Shown here: in pieces, positions 1-8,595 of the stretch
Layout of the letters: every line of letters starts with the position of its first letter
How positions within the stretch are numbered: position 1 is the first letter of the stretch
IMG/VR virus record: IMGVR_UViG_3300027754_000280
Location: 1-32,568 of that record
Length of the DNA stretch: 32,568 bases
Strand: one strand, 5' to 3'
Source of the DNA: a virus
The notes under the pieces: model-generated
Seen by the model: the letters and a program-made list of their open reading frames with translations, nothing else
Databases searched by the model: none
Told to the model about the DNA's origin: nothing
Made by a program: the position numbers and the translations under genes

Positions 1-51
1 TGCGAAACAGCAGCCCAACGTGAGCATCGCGCACAGCAGCGGCACCCTCAC
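1..51 (-). CDS. Partial lipoprotein, possible outer-membrane spanin (Rz1-like)
   Basis: Only the first 17 codons are in the window; the gene runs off the left edge. A GTG start at 51 overlaps the TGA stop of the upstream gene (GTGA). The peptide begins MRVPLLCAMLTLGCCFA: a basic residue, a hydrophobic stretch and an LTLGC lipobox, which is what a signal-peptidase II lipoprotein signal looks like. It directly follows a small coiled-coil/membrane protein at the end of the virion operon, where many phages keep lysis genes, so an outer-membrane spanin subunit is a reasonable guess. The start and lipobox are seen; the function is inferred from position only. Confidence 0.45.
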   Translation of the reverse strand, partial: MRVPLLCAMLTLGCCFA

Positions 52-257
52 CGCATGACCCAGTAGATGGTCGCCACGACCACGGCTGACAACGCACTGA
101 TGGCAATGGCATTGATCCGACCACTGCGGTCAGCCAGCACCGCAATTTCCCGTTCACTGGTGCGGGTGCGCCCATTCAAGGTATCCAGTCGTGTGTGAAT
201 GCCCTTTAGGGCTTCCATCACGGCGGCGTGGCGCTCGTCCAATACTTGGTCGTCCAT
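48..257 (-). CDS. Small coiled-coil protein with C-terminal membrane segment, holin/XhlA-like
   Basis: A 69-residue protein. The first half is polar and helical (heptad-like ALKGIHTRLDTLNGRTRTSE), and the last 22 residues form one hydrophobic segment (INAIAISALSAVVVATIYWV) ending in MR. This amphipathic-helix plus C-terminal anchor layout is that of XhlA-type and other small phage lysis-associated proteins. A longer in-frame start at 335 exists, but the ATG at 257 lies 4 bases after the stop of the preceding gene, which fits the tight packing of this operon; no clear Shine-Dalgarno is seen, so translational coupling is likely. It is followed by a probable lipoprotein. The lysis role is inferred from topology and place. 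Confidence 0.6.
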   Translation of the reverse strand: MDDQVLDERHAAVMEALKGIHTRLDTLNGRTRTSEREIAVLADRSGRINAIAISALSAVVVATIYWVMR

Positions 258-261
258 GGCA

Positions 262-882
262 CTACTGTTTCGAAGCCGGAATGGGGCCGCCAACCGGGAA
301 CTGGCTACAGGCCGCCGGGTTGCCCTGCCCCGCATCCGTAATAAACCCCTGCCCCACGGCCACCGGCCCCCCGTTCAGCGTCTCGCCCAATGGGCAGCGA
401 CAGTCCGCCAGCTTGACGCCGTTCACCGACTTCGCGGGTGAACAGGCAAAGCTGAAGCAGTTCACGACGGGGGCGGCGATACCTGGTGCGCCTGCACAGA
501 CCTGCCCTGTCACCTGCGTCTTCGACAGCGGCGAGGTTGCCCACCCGTTCATCGCCTGCGGGATGTGCTGCCGGAAGCTGTACAGGCTCCACACGCCGTT
601 CTTCGATGGAGCCGCGCACGACCCACGCATGTTGCCGGAGTTCACGTCGGCAATGGCCTTGCCCTTGAGGATGGGGCAGGTGCAGGACATCTCGGGATAC
701 GACGCCAACCCGCCACCCGCGACCCGCACTTGGATCATCTTAGGGTTGCCCTTGCTGTCGAGGACGGGCGTACAAGTGGAAGCCGCACACAGGGCAAACT
801 CACCCGAGCAAGTCGTCACGCCTGGTGGTGGCGCGGGTGGTGACTGAAGGGTCAGGGCGACGAGCAGCAGGAAGGCGATCAT
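262..882 (-). CDS. Secreted cysteine-rich protein with a duplicated six-cysteine module
   Basis: A 206-residue protein with a hydrophobic N-terminus (MIAFLLLVALTLQS) that reads as a signal peptide, then a proline-rich hinge. It has 12 cysteines in two halves with the same spacing logic: a Cys, a short gap, a C-x4-C pair, a longer gap, a C-x-C-P (SCTCP in the first half, DCRCP in the second), a G-rich stretch and a final Cys (GNMRGSC and GNPAAC). An internal duplication forming disulfide-stabilised domains is the simplest explanation. The start overlaps the stop of the preceding gene (ATGA). I recognise no family. The signal peptide and position near the lysis edge suggest export to the periplasm or cell surface. 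Confidence 0.8.
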   Translation of the reverse strand: MIAFLLLVALTLQSPPAPPPGVTTCSGEFALCAASTCTPVLDSKGNPKMIQVRVAGGGLASYPEMSCTCPILKGKAIADVNSGNMRGSCAAPSKNGVWSLYSFRQHIPQAMNGWATSPLSKTQVTGQVCAGAPGIAAPVVNCFSFACSPAKSVNGVKLADCRCPLGETLNGGPVAVGQGFITDAGQGNPAACSQFPVGGPIPASKQ

Positions 883-1304
883 GCGTTGGCTAACTCCATC
901 AAGTCCGCCTGAATTTCTGCTGCACGGGCGGCGGTGACAATGCCCTTCGCAACCAGTCCACTCATCAATGCCGCAAACTGTGGGTCAGCCAGATCGATCT
1001 GCTGAGCCAACTGGAACTGCGCCATGCCCCAGACCACATCCGCATCCGTGCTGGTGGTGGCGATCTGCCACTCCGCAGCGGTCAGCACACTCACTACCTG
1101 CGCTGGCGTGACGATGGTTCGCACGACCACTGGCGCAGGGCCGAAGGTGTCGGTGGCTGCATCGTAGGTGTCACCAGTCTTCCCGTCAGATCGATCCGTC
1201 GCGTCAATAAATGTCCACGAGTCATCAGGTGGGACAGGCATCGCGCCTGAGCCGCTCCACTCACTTGATACGCGCCCATCCTTAATTTGTAATTGTCTGT
1301 TCAT
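879..1304 (-). CDS. Small tail-region protein, possibly tail-fibre associated
   Basis: A 141-residue protein starting at MNRQLQIKDGRV. The start at 1304 shares its A with the stop of the upstream gene (TAATG); the in-frame ATG further upstream would overlap that gene. The N-terminal half is loop-rich with acidic and glycine residues. The C-terminal half is a helical segment (TPAQVVSVLTAAEWQ through LANA) containing a QQIDLADPQFAALMSGLVA pattern. Helical segments of this kind are common in small phage proteins encoded just after tail fibres. It is probably a tail or tail-assembly protein; no specific function can be assigned. Confidence 0.7.
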   Translation of the reverse strand: MNRQLQIKDGRVSSEWSGSGAMPVPPDDSWTFIDATDRSDGKTGDTYDAATDTFGPAPVVVRTIVTPAQVVSVLTAAEWQIATTSTDADVVWGMAQFQLAQQIDLADPQFAALMSGLVAKGIVTAARAAEIQADLMELANA

Positions 1305-1879
1305 TAGTAAAACTCCACGACTTGCCAACCAAAGACTTGAGAACCAGCAATACCAGCCGAGACGGTCAATACTGTTGAGCTACTAAAATAGCAATATGCA
1401 TTCAACCGCTGGGTGGTGGCACTAACGTCAGAGTCACTGATACCCAAAAACTGAAACCAGCTTTTGGGAATATTGACTTGGGTAATGGCTTGCGCTATTG
1501 ACGCAGAAGACATCGTTGTTGTGCCGCGCTGCACATTGCGAATTACCCCCGGCTGAAACTCAACCACGGTGAACGACGTGTAGCTGTCAGCCGCTGACAC
1601 GCCGGAGCGTGTAGCCGTCACAGTGGTCGCGTTGGTTAACGTAACTCTGATGCCATCCAAGTCATTTCTGTTGTAAATACTGGGATATACGCCGCCCCAA
1701 AAGATGACTGAACGGGTCGGATCTACCGTTGAGATCGTGGCGGTATTTGAGTTGGCTGACCCGGATGCCGGGATAGCTAGCGTGTTCCATTGTGAGCTAG
1801 TGACCAGCGACGACGCCCCCCACAGGGACACCATCCCGCCCATGCCTTGCGGCCCGAGAAGATTACGTTGGCGTCTCAT
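1304..1879 (-). CDS. Probable virion surface/tail appendage protein
   Basis: A 191-residue protein rich in Ser, Thr, Ala and alternating hydrophobics, with few charges, which indicates a beta-sandwich. The motif SFTVVEFQPGVIRNVQRG occurs in the middle, and a second VVEF closes the protein (GWQVVEFY). This beta-strand pattern recurs in phage tail-associated proteins as I know them. It lies three bases after the preceding gene in the tail block, below the tail fibre. The DNA is visibly more A/T-rich than its neighbours, which suggests exchange of a receptor-interacting module. A receptor-binding or fibre-tip role is inferred, not shown. Confidence 0.7.
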   Translation of the reverse strand: MRRQRNLLGPQGMGGMVSLWGASSLVTSSQWNTLAIPASGSANSNTATISTVDPTRSVIFWGGVYPSIYNRNDLDGIRVTLTNATTVTATRSGVSAADSYTSFTVVEFQPGVIRNVQRGTTTMSSASIAQAITQVNIPKSWFQFLGISDSDVSATTQRLNAYCYFSSSTVLTVSAGIAGSQVFGWQVVEFY

Positions 1880-1882
1880 GGC

Positions 1883-2230
1883 TTACGCGATACGGTTAAC
1901 GTAGCCATTGACGAGGAGAACATTCGCGGTTCCCGCAAACGCCTTGACCACCAACGAACCAGTCAGCACGAGTCCCGGCACGACCATGAGGTAGCCGCTT
2001 TCACCCGGCACGGTGACTTCGATATTACCGTCGGGCGCGGTCGCTTCACCCCACTCGACCGTGATCTTGACGGCGGTGGTGGAACTGTTGACCGCCCACA
2101 GCCAAATTTCATCCAGTGCCGTCGCATGAGCGGTGTGGATCGTGGTGCCAGCCGTCGCGGTCGCGGCGACCTTGATCTGCTTGCCGCTGGTCGAGCCGCT
2201 GAGAACAACTTTGGTAAATGTCGTAGCCAT
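1883..2230 (-). CDS. Small beta-rich virion protein
   Basis: A 115-residue protein beginning MATTFTKVVLSGST. Alternating hydrophobic residues, many Thr, Val and Gly, and no cysteines point to one beta-sandwich domain, in the style of phage decoration or tail-adaptor proteins. It ends with VLLVNGYVNRIA. It sits 9 bases below the tail-fibre gene. A weak GAG-type ribosome site lies 8 to 10 bases before the ATG. I cannot assign a defined role. Confidence 0.7.
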   Translation of the reverse strand: MATTFTKVVLSGSTSGKQIKVAATATAGTTIHTAHATALDEIWLWAVNSSTTAVKITVEWGEATAPDGNIEVTVPGESGYLMVVPGLVLTGSLVVKAFAGTANVLLVNGYVNRIA

Positions 2231-2239
2231 AATGTGACT

Positions 2240-3355
2240 CTAACTGAACACTTGCGTGGCGAGGATATTGTTTTGGTCATCGACCGCCACGCCGCCGACC
2301 GCCCATGTCGGCAGTGCGCCTGTACCGGAGCTAGTCAGCACAAACCCGCTGGTGCCGGGGACAATGCTTTGCATGGCCCCCGTGGCCGTGGTGCCGCCGA
2401 CTAACACGCCATACGCCTGTTGCGTGGCCACCCCGGTGCCGCCATTGGGGACGGTCAGGGCGGTGTTCAGCCCACCGGTCAGGGTGGTGACACCCGTCAC
2501 GCCGAGCGTCGAGGACAGGGTCGCGGCTCCCGTCACGCCCAACGTGGCCACCGTGGCCGCACCGACCACGCCCAACGTGCCGCCGATAGTGGCATTGCGC
2601 GACTGAAAGAAGTCCCGAGGCCGGTTGGCTCCCGACTTGCCAATGTCGTAGGTGGCATCAACAAACAGGACATCCTGGTTGATCGGGTTGGGCAGCACAG
2701 ACACCGCCGTGGTCGCGGCCAGCAGCAACGTGCTGGTGGTCAGCGCCACACCAATTTGGCGGGGCAAGGCAGGGGCGGTTGCGGTAATAGCCCCAGCGGT
2801 CGCGGAGGCGTAATACGTGCTGCCCACGACCACCGCTGAGGCCGTGGTGGCCGTGCCTGCCAGTCGGATGGTGCCAGCGGTGTTAATGGCAATAGCACTC
2901 ACCGCGATCCCCACGCTCTGGGGCAGGGTGCTGGTGGCAGCGGCATCCGCATCCGTGAGATACCACAGCCCGGCGGTCAGGGGGGTGGCTTCCGCCCCCG
3001 ACGACAGATACACCACCTGGCCTGCCGTGACCGCTTGGCCCACGGTGCCTTCGATATCGAGGTTCACTGCCGCGCCGGGAACGGACAGGATATTGTCCTG
3101 TTCCTCGATAGTGGCTCCCGCCGCCGTCTTGTAGAGGAACTTGAAGTTGCCGCCAGCCGGGAGGTAGGCCACGAACCGACCCGCACTATCCGCGACAATG
3201 GGGTTGGCATTGGGGGTCGCCAGAGACGCATCTGCATACGTGGTCGCGGCAGTCGTGGTGCCACCCACATAGGTGTAGATCAACGCGCCAGAGACGGCCA
3301 CGCCATCCGCATCAAGGACGGTCTGGAACGGAGTCGGAGTGAGGGTGCCTGCCAT
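2240..3355 (-). CDS. Tail fibre protein
   Basis: A 371-residue protein with three parts. Residues 1-90 carry the particle-proximal domain common in phage fibres: GALIYTYVGGTTT, then YADASLATPNANPIVADSAG, then a FKFLYK strand. Residues about 90-250 are alanine- and threonine-rich beta-strands. Residues about 255-305 hold short repeats of the type TLGVTGAATL (four versions), then the NGGTGVAT and VLTSSGTGALPTW motifs typical of fibre shafts. No peptidase or lyase motif is visible, so enzymatic depolymerase activity is not supported. It abuts the ejection-protein gene upstream and is followed by beta-rich proteins that may form the distal fibre. Confidence 0.88.
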   Translation of the reverse strand: MAGTLTPTPFQTVLDADGVAVSGALIYTYVGGTTTAATTYADASLATPNANPIVADSAGRFVAYLPAGGNFKFLYKTAAGATIEEQDNILSVPGAAVNLDIEGTVGQAVTAGQVVYLSSGAEATPLTAGLWYLTDADAAATSTLPQSVGIAVSAIAINTAGTIRLAGTATTASAVVVGSTYYASATAGAITATAPALPRQIGVALTTSTLLLAATTAVSVLPNPINQDVLFVDATYDIGKSGANRPRDFFQSRNATIGGTLGVVGAATVATLGVTGAATLSSTLGVTGVTTLTGGLNTALTVPNGGTGVATQQAYGVLVGGTTATGAMQSIVPGTSGFVLTSSGTGALPTWAVGGVAVDDQNNILATQVFS

Positions 3356-5044
3356 TTATTTGTCTCCTACGCCGCGTTCATCTAGGTTGGCCGACCCCAT
3401 GGATCGGACGGCTTCCGCCTGTTTTATTAATTGACGCGCCTTAAAACTCAAACTTGTCACTCGTCCGACATCGCCACTCTTGATTGCTTTAGATAAGTCG
3501 CGCATTAGTTGCGCCGTCTGAAGCTTCGTGGTGAATCCAGAGTTAAGCGCCGAATCAACAAGTGGGCCGAACGCATAGCCAACGGCAGCACCCTGTAAGC
3601 CTGCCGCATTTCCGCCCATTATCGTGCCAGTGAGACGAGCCATGATCTGCCTACCAACCTTTGGCCGCGCCCGTTCAATTTCTTCGGTGGCCTTCAAGAT
3701 GTCACTGGCATTCTTATAGAGCGAGTAATTAAGGTTTGCTGCAGCATTCTCAGGATCAAGCTTGGCAAGGTATTCACGCATTGCTCCCGCGACATCAGCC
3801 GCGCCAGAAGCCTTACCAGAAACCTTTAAGTAATCAGCAGTAACAGATGGGTTATAAATTGTTTGCGCCATCTTGTCGTAGGCTTCTCGCAGCGTTTTAA
3901 TTGAGTCATACGAGGCTACAGGCCCAAGTTGCTTGACTTCGCCAATGGCTTGCTGGATTTGCCCGGCTCTTGGCATATTCGGCCTAGGAATCACATCTTT
4001 ACCAAGAGGAGATCCGACCTTAAATCTCTGGACCGGAGGAGCTGGAACAGGATCAGAGAACGAAGGTGTTGTAAGACTCTGGGTCCGATAATTAGGCCGC
4101 TCAGGCGTGGCTGCTGAACCGGTAGTGACATCCTCAAGAGCCGGAATAATGCCTTCTGCTTCAACAGCTTTTGCTTTTAATCGATTCAATCGTTCTTGAA
4201 GCGCGTCAATAACAGGCTGGGTAACATACGTAGAAGGTGTCCGTGCATCAGCAATTTCGTCCAAAGCAGAACTTGCGTCCGCTAATCTCTCAGATACACT
4301 TGCCTGCAATCCGGCCCGTGACAATCCCTTGGCTTCAATTTGTGGCGCAATCTTTATGGCCTTGGCCCCCATGCGCCGCCCCATAACCGTTGAGGATTTT
4401 GGCGACATCACATCGGCCACACGCGCATTTGCCCCACGGTCAAGAGCCTCAGCTACGCGCAAAGGCACCCCAGCCCGTACACCCTTTGCTAATCCTTCCG
4501 CTACACCAAATGGCACTAGCATTCCAGCAGCTTTTCCTAAGCCTCCCGCAACATCACCAGACGCAATTTGGGTTCCTGCTTCCACCGCAAGTGGACCAAT
4601 GACGGGAATTGCCCCCGCAAGATGGCCTGCCGCTTCGACTAGCCGCCCCTGGTCGTAGTTCTGTTTTGCCTGCGCCAGTTGATCGCCAGATTGAGACAGA
4701 ATTGCCGCGCCAGTATCAATGGGATGACGAACCGTTTGATAGAGTCCGGTTGCCATTGCCACTGGATTGATCATCTCGCCCAAATTTGACGCAAACCGCA
4801 ACGCCGCAGAATCGGATGGTTCTTTTTTTGTTGGCGAGGAAATTGATAGCCGTGGCGGGGCTTGCGCTTTCAGATCCCAAAGATCAGCCCTAACATCCTT
4901 TGGCAGATTCAACGTCAACATTTTTTCTTGAAGATCGTCTTCATTTGCCGCACCGGAAAAAGCTTCTGAAGCCGAGCGGCGTTGCGCCGGAGTCAACGGG
5001 GACTTCAGCAAGAGACGTACGACGGGATCAATAGGCTCAGGCAT
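3356..5044 (-). CDS. Putative internal virion/DNA-ejection protein
   Basis: A 562-residue protein. The N-terminus is charged and helical (PVVRLLLKSPLTPAQRR). Residues about 90-190 contain several Gly/Ala-rich hydrophobic stretches (AGHLAGAIPVIGPLAVEAG, AAGMLVPFGVAEGLA), and a further one lies near residue 490 (GGNAAGLQGAAVGYAFGPL). The rest is long helices. Large helical proteins with amphipathic, potentially membrane-inserting segments at this map place correspond to the P22 gp16/gp20 ejection proteins. The start overlaps the previous stop as TAATG. The DNA is more A/T-rich than the head genes. No enzyme motif is visible. The role is inferred from position and composition. Confidence 0.75.
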   Translation of the reverse strand: MPEPIDPVVRLLLKSPLTPAQRRSASEAFSGAANEDDLQEKMLTLNLPKDVRADLWDLKAQAPPRLSISSPTKKEPSDSAALRFASNLGEMINPVAMATGLYQTVRHPIDTGAAILSQSGDQLAQAKQNYDQGRLVEAAGHLAGAIPVIGPLAVEAGTQIASGDVAGGLGKAAGMLVPFGVAEGLAKGVRAGVPLRVAEALDRGANARVADVMSPKSSTVMGRRMGAKAIKIAPQIEAKGLSRAGLQASVSERLADASSALDEIADARTPSTYVTQPVIDALQERLNRLKAKAVEAEGIIPALEDVTTGSAATPERPNYRTQSLTTPSFSDPVPAPPVQRFKVGSPLGKDVIPRPNMPRAGQIQQAIGEVKQLGPVASYDSIKTLREAYDKMAQTIYNPSVTADYLKVSGKASGAADVAGAMREYLAKLDPENAAANLNYSLYKNASDILKATEEIERARPKVGRQIMARLTGTIMGGNAAGLQGAAVGYAFGPLVDSALNSGFTTKLQTAQLMRDLSKAIKSGDVGRVTSLSFKARQLIKQAEAVRSMGSANLDERGVGDK

Positions 5045-6624
5045 TAGCCGCGGTTCGGATTAAGTTTTGTGGTTGATGGTGGAGGAGTCATTGCTTCCCT
5101 TTTGCCAAACACGCTTACAGGATTAATACCGTATTCTTCAACAATACTATTAATGCTTTCAACGGTCTGAGTTGTTGAATCTCGCTGGTTCTTAGCAAAC
5201 TGACGAGCCAGTGCGACAAACTTTTCCAACTCTGCAACTGGAACGCCTGCGCCACCTTTAGTATATTTGTCGTACATGCCCTGGATTGAAGCCAACAACG
5301 ACAACCCAGAAGCCGAACGCGCATATTCAGACTCACGTACAACAGACAGTGGGTCTAGTATCTTCTGGAATGTTACAAGAACGCCTTGAGAACCTGCTGA
5401 GTCCGAATCTCCATGAACAGCTTGTAATGAGGATTCCATGTTTGCCAGTTGCGTCTCTACAACCTTAGCAGCGTTTGTCTCCCTGCCAAATTGCGTCCGA
5501 AGACCCATCGTTGCGTTTAATAACGCTGTTGGAGACACTTCGGAGCCAGCCGCTTTAGCAGAAGGGACAGGGTCTCCAAAATACTTTATGGTTCCGTCAG
5601 AAAGACGCTGCACCAGTTCTGGTTTTCCGGTCTTAGGGTTGATTCTCGCAACAGGAGCGCCAACCAATGTGACTGGCGCATCGGGTCTTGGGCTTTGACC
5701 AAGCACTTCTTGCGTATCCAAATCAATAATTGATGCACCAGCAGCAGCAGTACCAATGTTTCTTTCCTGACCGCTGATGTTTCGCAAAAGACCCCGAAGA
5801 GCGGCGTTTTTCTGTCCTTGAGGCAACGCACTTAATCCATCAAGCTGCTGCTGAAAGGCGCTCAAATCTTCTCGCCCGATGACTTTGTTGTCGGCCAGTT
5901 GGTTCAACAACGCATTGGTTGAACCCAGCATCATGTCAAAGGAACCGGCCTGTAACGCCCGTGCGGCCGACTTCCGCACTAAGTCCATGGCCGACGCATG
6001 GTGTTTTTCCATGTCATCGTTTTGATCCCGCATGAACCCTAGATACTTTTGACCCTGCACTCCTAAATTAGATGACGCAAAATACTGACTGGCCTTCCCA
6101 ATGTCCCACTTGTTTAGCCCATCCACGCCCCTAATGGACAACTCCTTGAAGGGATTGGTAATCGTTGGCACCATTTGGCGGCTAGCCAGCGTGGCTGGTG
6201 TACTCGGGTTGTTGCGCAAGCCCATGGTGCCGTCATTGTTCAATATCATGTTCCGGCTAGCCAGCGTGGCTGGCGCACTCGGCGCATCAACAAACCTGCT
6301 GCTCATTTCATTAGGCGTTGAATTAATGGTGTTAAACATAGACTCAGCCGCGTCTTCACGCTGCTGTTCTCGCACCATCCGCGCCTGTTGCTCAGCCTTA
6401 AACGCCTGTTCCTTGTTGGCCTGCATCTGGGCCGGGATGTTGCCAATCTGCTGCCCAATGCTCGAGATGGCATTCCCGTAAATCTGGCCTTTGGCTTCAG
6501 CCGCCCGTGCCTGTGCCGACGCCACATCAATCAGCGCCTTGGCCTTGGCGTCTTCGCCACGGGCCATCAGGTCGGCAATGGTGCCGATGTAGGGGTTCCG
6601 ATAGGGGGTATATTCAAAGGCCAT
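5044..6624 (-). CDS. Putative internal virion/DNA-ejection protein
   Basis: A 526-residue, largely helical protein. Residues 20-95 form a long Ala/Gln/Lys/Glu helix (DAKAKALIDVASAQARAAEA). Residues about 110-150 hold two copies of a PATLASR-x-M motif 25 residues apart, matching a 29-bp imperfect direct repeat in the DNA (6179-6207 and 6254-6282). The C-terminal third is again helical and ends in a Pro/Thr/Asn tail. It lies between two other ejection-type proteins, joined by TAATG overlaps at both ends. Base composition shifts from G/C-rich in the 5' part to A/T-rich in the 3' part, suggesting a recombination seam. No catalytic motif is seen. Confidence 0.75.
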   Translation of the reverse strand: MAFEYTPYRNPYIGTIADLMARGEDAKAKALIDVASAQARAAEAKGQIYGNAISSIGQQIGNIPAQMQANKEQAFKAEQQARMVREQQREDAAESMFNTINSTPNEMSSRFVDAPSAPATLASRNMILNNDGTMGLRNNPSTPATLASRQMVPTITNPFKELSIRGVDGLNKWDIGKASQYFASSNLGVQGQKYLGFMRDQNDDMEKHHASAMDLVRKSAARALQAGSFDMMLGSTNALLNQLADNKVIGREDLSAFQQQLDGLSALPQGQKNAALRGLLRNISGQERNIGTAAAGASIIDLDTQEVLGQSPRPDAPVTLVGAPVARINPKTGKPELVQRLSDGTIKYFGDPVPSAKAAGSEVSPTALLNATMGLRTQFGRETNAAKVVETQLANMESSLQAVHGDSDSAGSQGVLVTFQKILDPLSVVRESEYARSASGLSLLASIQGMYDKYTKGGAGVPVAELEKFVALARQFAKNQRDSTTQTVESINSIVEEYGINPVSVFGKREAMTPPPSTTKLNPNRG

Positions 6625-8570
6625 TAGATCAACCCATACATACGCTGGTAGGTGTCACCGGCATTGGCACGGCCCTGGTTGTACTGCTCGACCCAGTTGC
6701 GATACTGCTGATCATAGGCTTGCTGCTGCGCCTGCAGGCCATAGTTCTGCTGCTGCAGTCCATACTGCTGCTGGGTCTGATACGCGCCGAGGTTGGTATT
6801 GTAGGCTCCCGACCGACGCGCTTCGGCTTCTTGGTTGGCCATGTTCTGCCCCGCCGTGTTGGTCGTGTACTGACGATACGCGTTCTCGGCGTTGGTGTTG
6901 TAGGCATTGGCCGCATTGCCGACATTGCGGTCGAATGCGCCAGCGCGGTTGGCTTCGTTCTGGTTATACGCGCCCATGGCGTTGGCGTAGTTGGTCTGGT
7001 AGGTGTTGAACCGGTTCTGCTCATTCGTGGTGTAGTCGTTGAGCTTCCGGCCATACGCCGCGCCATACTCCTGTGACCCCGCCTGCTGACCGTAGTCCAG
7101 AATGTCCCGGAGGTTGCCCCCCGTGTTGGTGACCCCCTTCGCCGCGCCACTGCGTTCCAGCGCCTGCTGCCCCTGCTGCATCCGAAACTGGTAGCCGGGG
7201 TCGGCGTTCATTTCCTCCACGCTCAGGCCGGTAAACGGCTGCGCGGCGGCATATTCGGGCCGTGAGAACGGGGTCGCACCTTCGTAGGCCGGAGGTGCAA
7301 ACGGAGCCGGGGCGTTGTAGGTTTCCGGGTTGTAGTTGGCCAGCGGGTTGTAGGGCGTAATACCGCTGCCCATGTTGCCGCCGTAACCCCCACCACTGTA
7401 ACCGCCGCCGCTCATCCCCATGCCCATCGGGCCAGCCGTGGCCGCAGGGTTCATTAGGGGACTGCCACCACCAGACGCCGTAAAGCCACGCGCTGCGGCT
7501 GAGGCAGTCGATCCTCCACCACCGCCAGTGGAAGTAGATGTCGTTGGCGCGGTTGGGGAAGACGTGTTCCCCGTACCGACCGGCCCCCACCACCAACCCG
7601 TGCCGGTATTAGCGCCTTTATCGAACGCTTGACCCACATCGACAATGCCCACCGGCACACCCGTGGCACCATCCGAGAGCGTGTCACCAAAGTCGATGCT
7701 GTCATGCCCAACGAGCTTGGCCTTTGGGAACCGGTTCTTGAACTCCGGGTCTTGCAACAGTTGCTGCAACCCGGTCGGTGTCGGTGGGTAGCGGTTGGCG
7801 ATCTGGGCAAACCCATACTTGACCGAGTTCATGGTCGGGTTCGCTGAGGTCGCATTGGTGTAGTTGGTTTGATCAAACCCGAGCAACCGACCCATGTTGG
7901 CCGCACCTGGTGCGCGACGAATGCCCCCGCTGAAATTTTCCCATCCGGGCTTCAGTTGACCGTTGGCGTCAAAGATCTGGTCGCTACTGACCCCTTGACG
8001 CGCCCACCAGTCGGTGTTTTGGTAATCCGTACGACCAGCGGCTCCGGGTTGCTGTGCGTTTGTTCCCGTGGCATACCGAGACTGCGCGGCTCTGGCTTCA
8101 CCGGAGGTCGCAATGCCCTGAATAATGCGGCTGATGCCAGCCGCGCCTTTGCCCCAGCCGTTGGAGCCGTCCAGCCACGCGGTAACCTCGGCATCACTGG
8201 CGTCCCGCAACAGGTGCGTCTTATAGGCGGTTTTCACCTGTGCGCGTAAGGCGGGGTCTTGTGCTTCGTCTACCGTGGAAGACCCGCCACCTGTGCCGCT
8301 ACCTGTGCCTTGGTCCTGTGGAGTCGGATCTGAGTTTTCTCCACCCTGATCAGTGCCACCACCACCATCGCCGCCGCCACCCTGTGTTTCACCGCCACCG
8401 CCACCCTGTGACCGTGCCGCATACGACTGCGCTTCACCGGAGTTGCGAATAGCCTCGACCCACGCGGCAGGGTTGTCGCCGTACCCATAGGCACCCGACT
8501 CCCAGTTGGCGACCTCGTCGTCACTGGCGTCCCGGCCTAAATACGTGCGATACGCTTCACGAATACCCAT
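6624..8570 (-). CDS. Glycine-rich ejection/internal virion protein with two DUF4214-like modules
   Basis: A 648-residue protein. Two related segments (residues about 5-52 and 112-165) share Y-x3-L-x-RDASD-x-EV-x2-W and end in SGEA, resembling the DUF4214 repeat. They are joined by a Gly-rich linker (about 56-99). A second Gly/Ser-rich region spans about 340-400. The C-terminal part begins with DPGYQFRMQQGQQALERSG at about 458, followed by YGQQAGSQEY and many Tyr/Asn/Gln/Ala heptads. This C-terminal signature is familiar in podovirus ejection proteins. A clear AAGGA ribosome site lies 7 bases before the ATG. It sits where P22 keeps gp7/gp20, and probably enters the cell with the DNA. Confidence 0.8.
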   Translation of the reverse strand: MGIREAYRTYLGRDASDDEVANWESGAYGYGDNPAAWVEAIRNSGEAQSYAARSQGGGGGETQGGGGDGGGGTDQGGENSDPTPQDQGTGSGTGGGSSTVDEAQDPALRAQVKTAYKTHLLRDASDAEVTAWLDGSNGWGKGAAGISRIIQGIATSGEARAAQSRYATGTNAQQPGAAGRTDYQNTDWWARQGVSSDQIFDANGQLKPGWENFSGGIRRAPGAANMGRLLGFDQTNYTNATSANPTMNSVKYGFAQIANRYPPTPTGLQQLLQDPEFKNRFPKAKLVGHDSIDFGDTLSDGATGVPVGIVDVGQAFDKGANTGTGWWWGPVGTGNTSSPTAPTTSTSTGGGGGSTASAAARGFTASGGGSPLMNPAATAGPMGMGMSGGGYSGGGYGGNMGSGITPYNPLANYNPETYNAPAPFAPPAYEGATPFSRPEYAAAQPFTGLSVEEMNADPGYQFRMQQGQQALERSGAAKGVTNTGGNLRDILDYGQQAGSQEYGAAYGRKLNDYTTNEQNRFNTYQTNYANAMGAYNQNEANRAGAFDRNVGNAANAYNTNAENAYRQYTTNTAGQNMANQEAEARRSGAYNTNLGAYQTQQQYGLQQQNYGLQAQQQAYDQQYRNWVEQYNQGRANAGDTYQRMYGLI

Positions 8571-8595
8571 GATGTGTCCTTTGTGCCGTCGTTAG

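Noticed and set aside
191-847. Long plus-strand frame opposite the Cys-rich gene
   Set aside because: Antisense to a gene with signal peptide and operon overlaps; no ribosome site and implausible composition.
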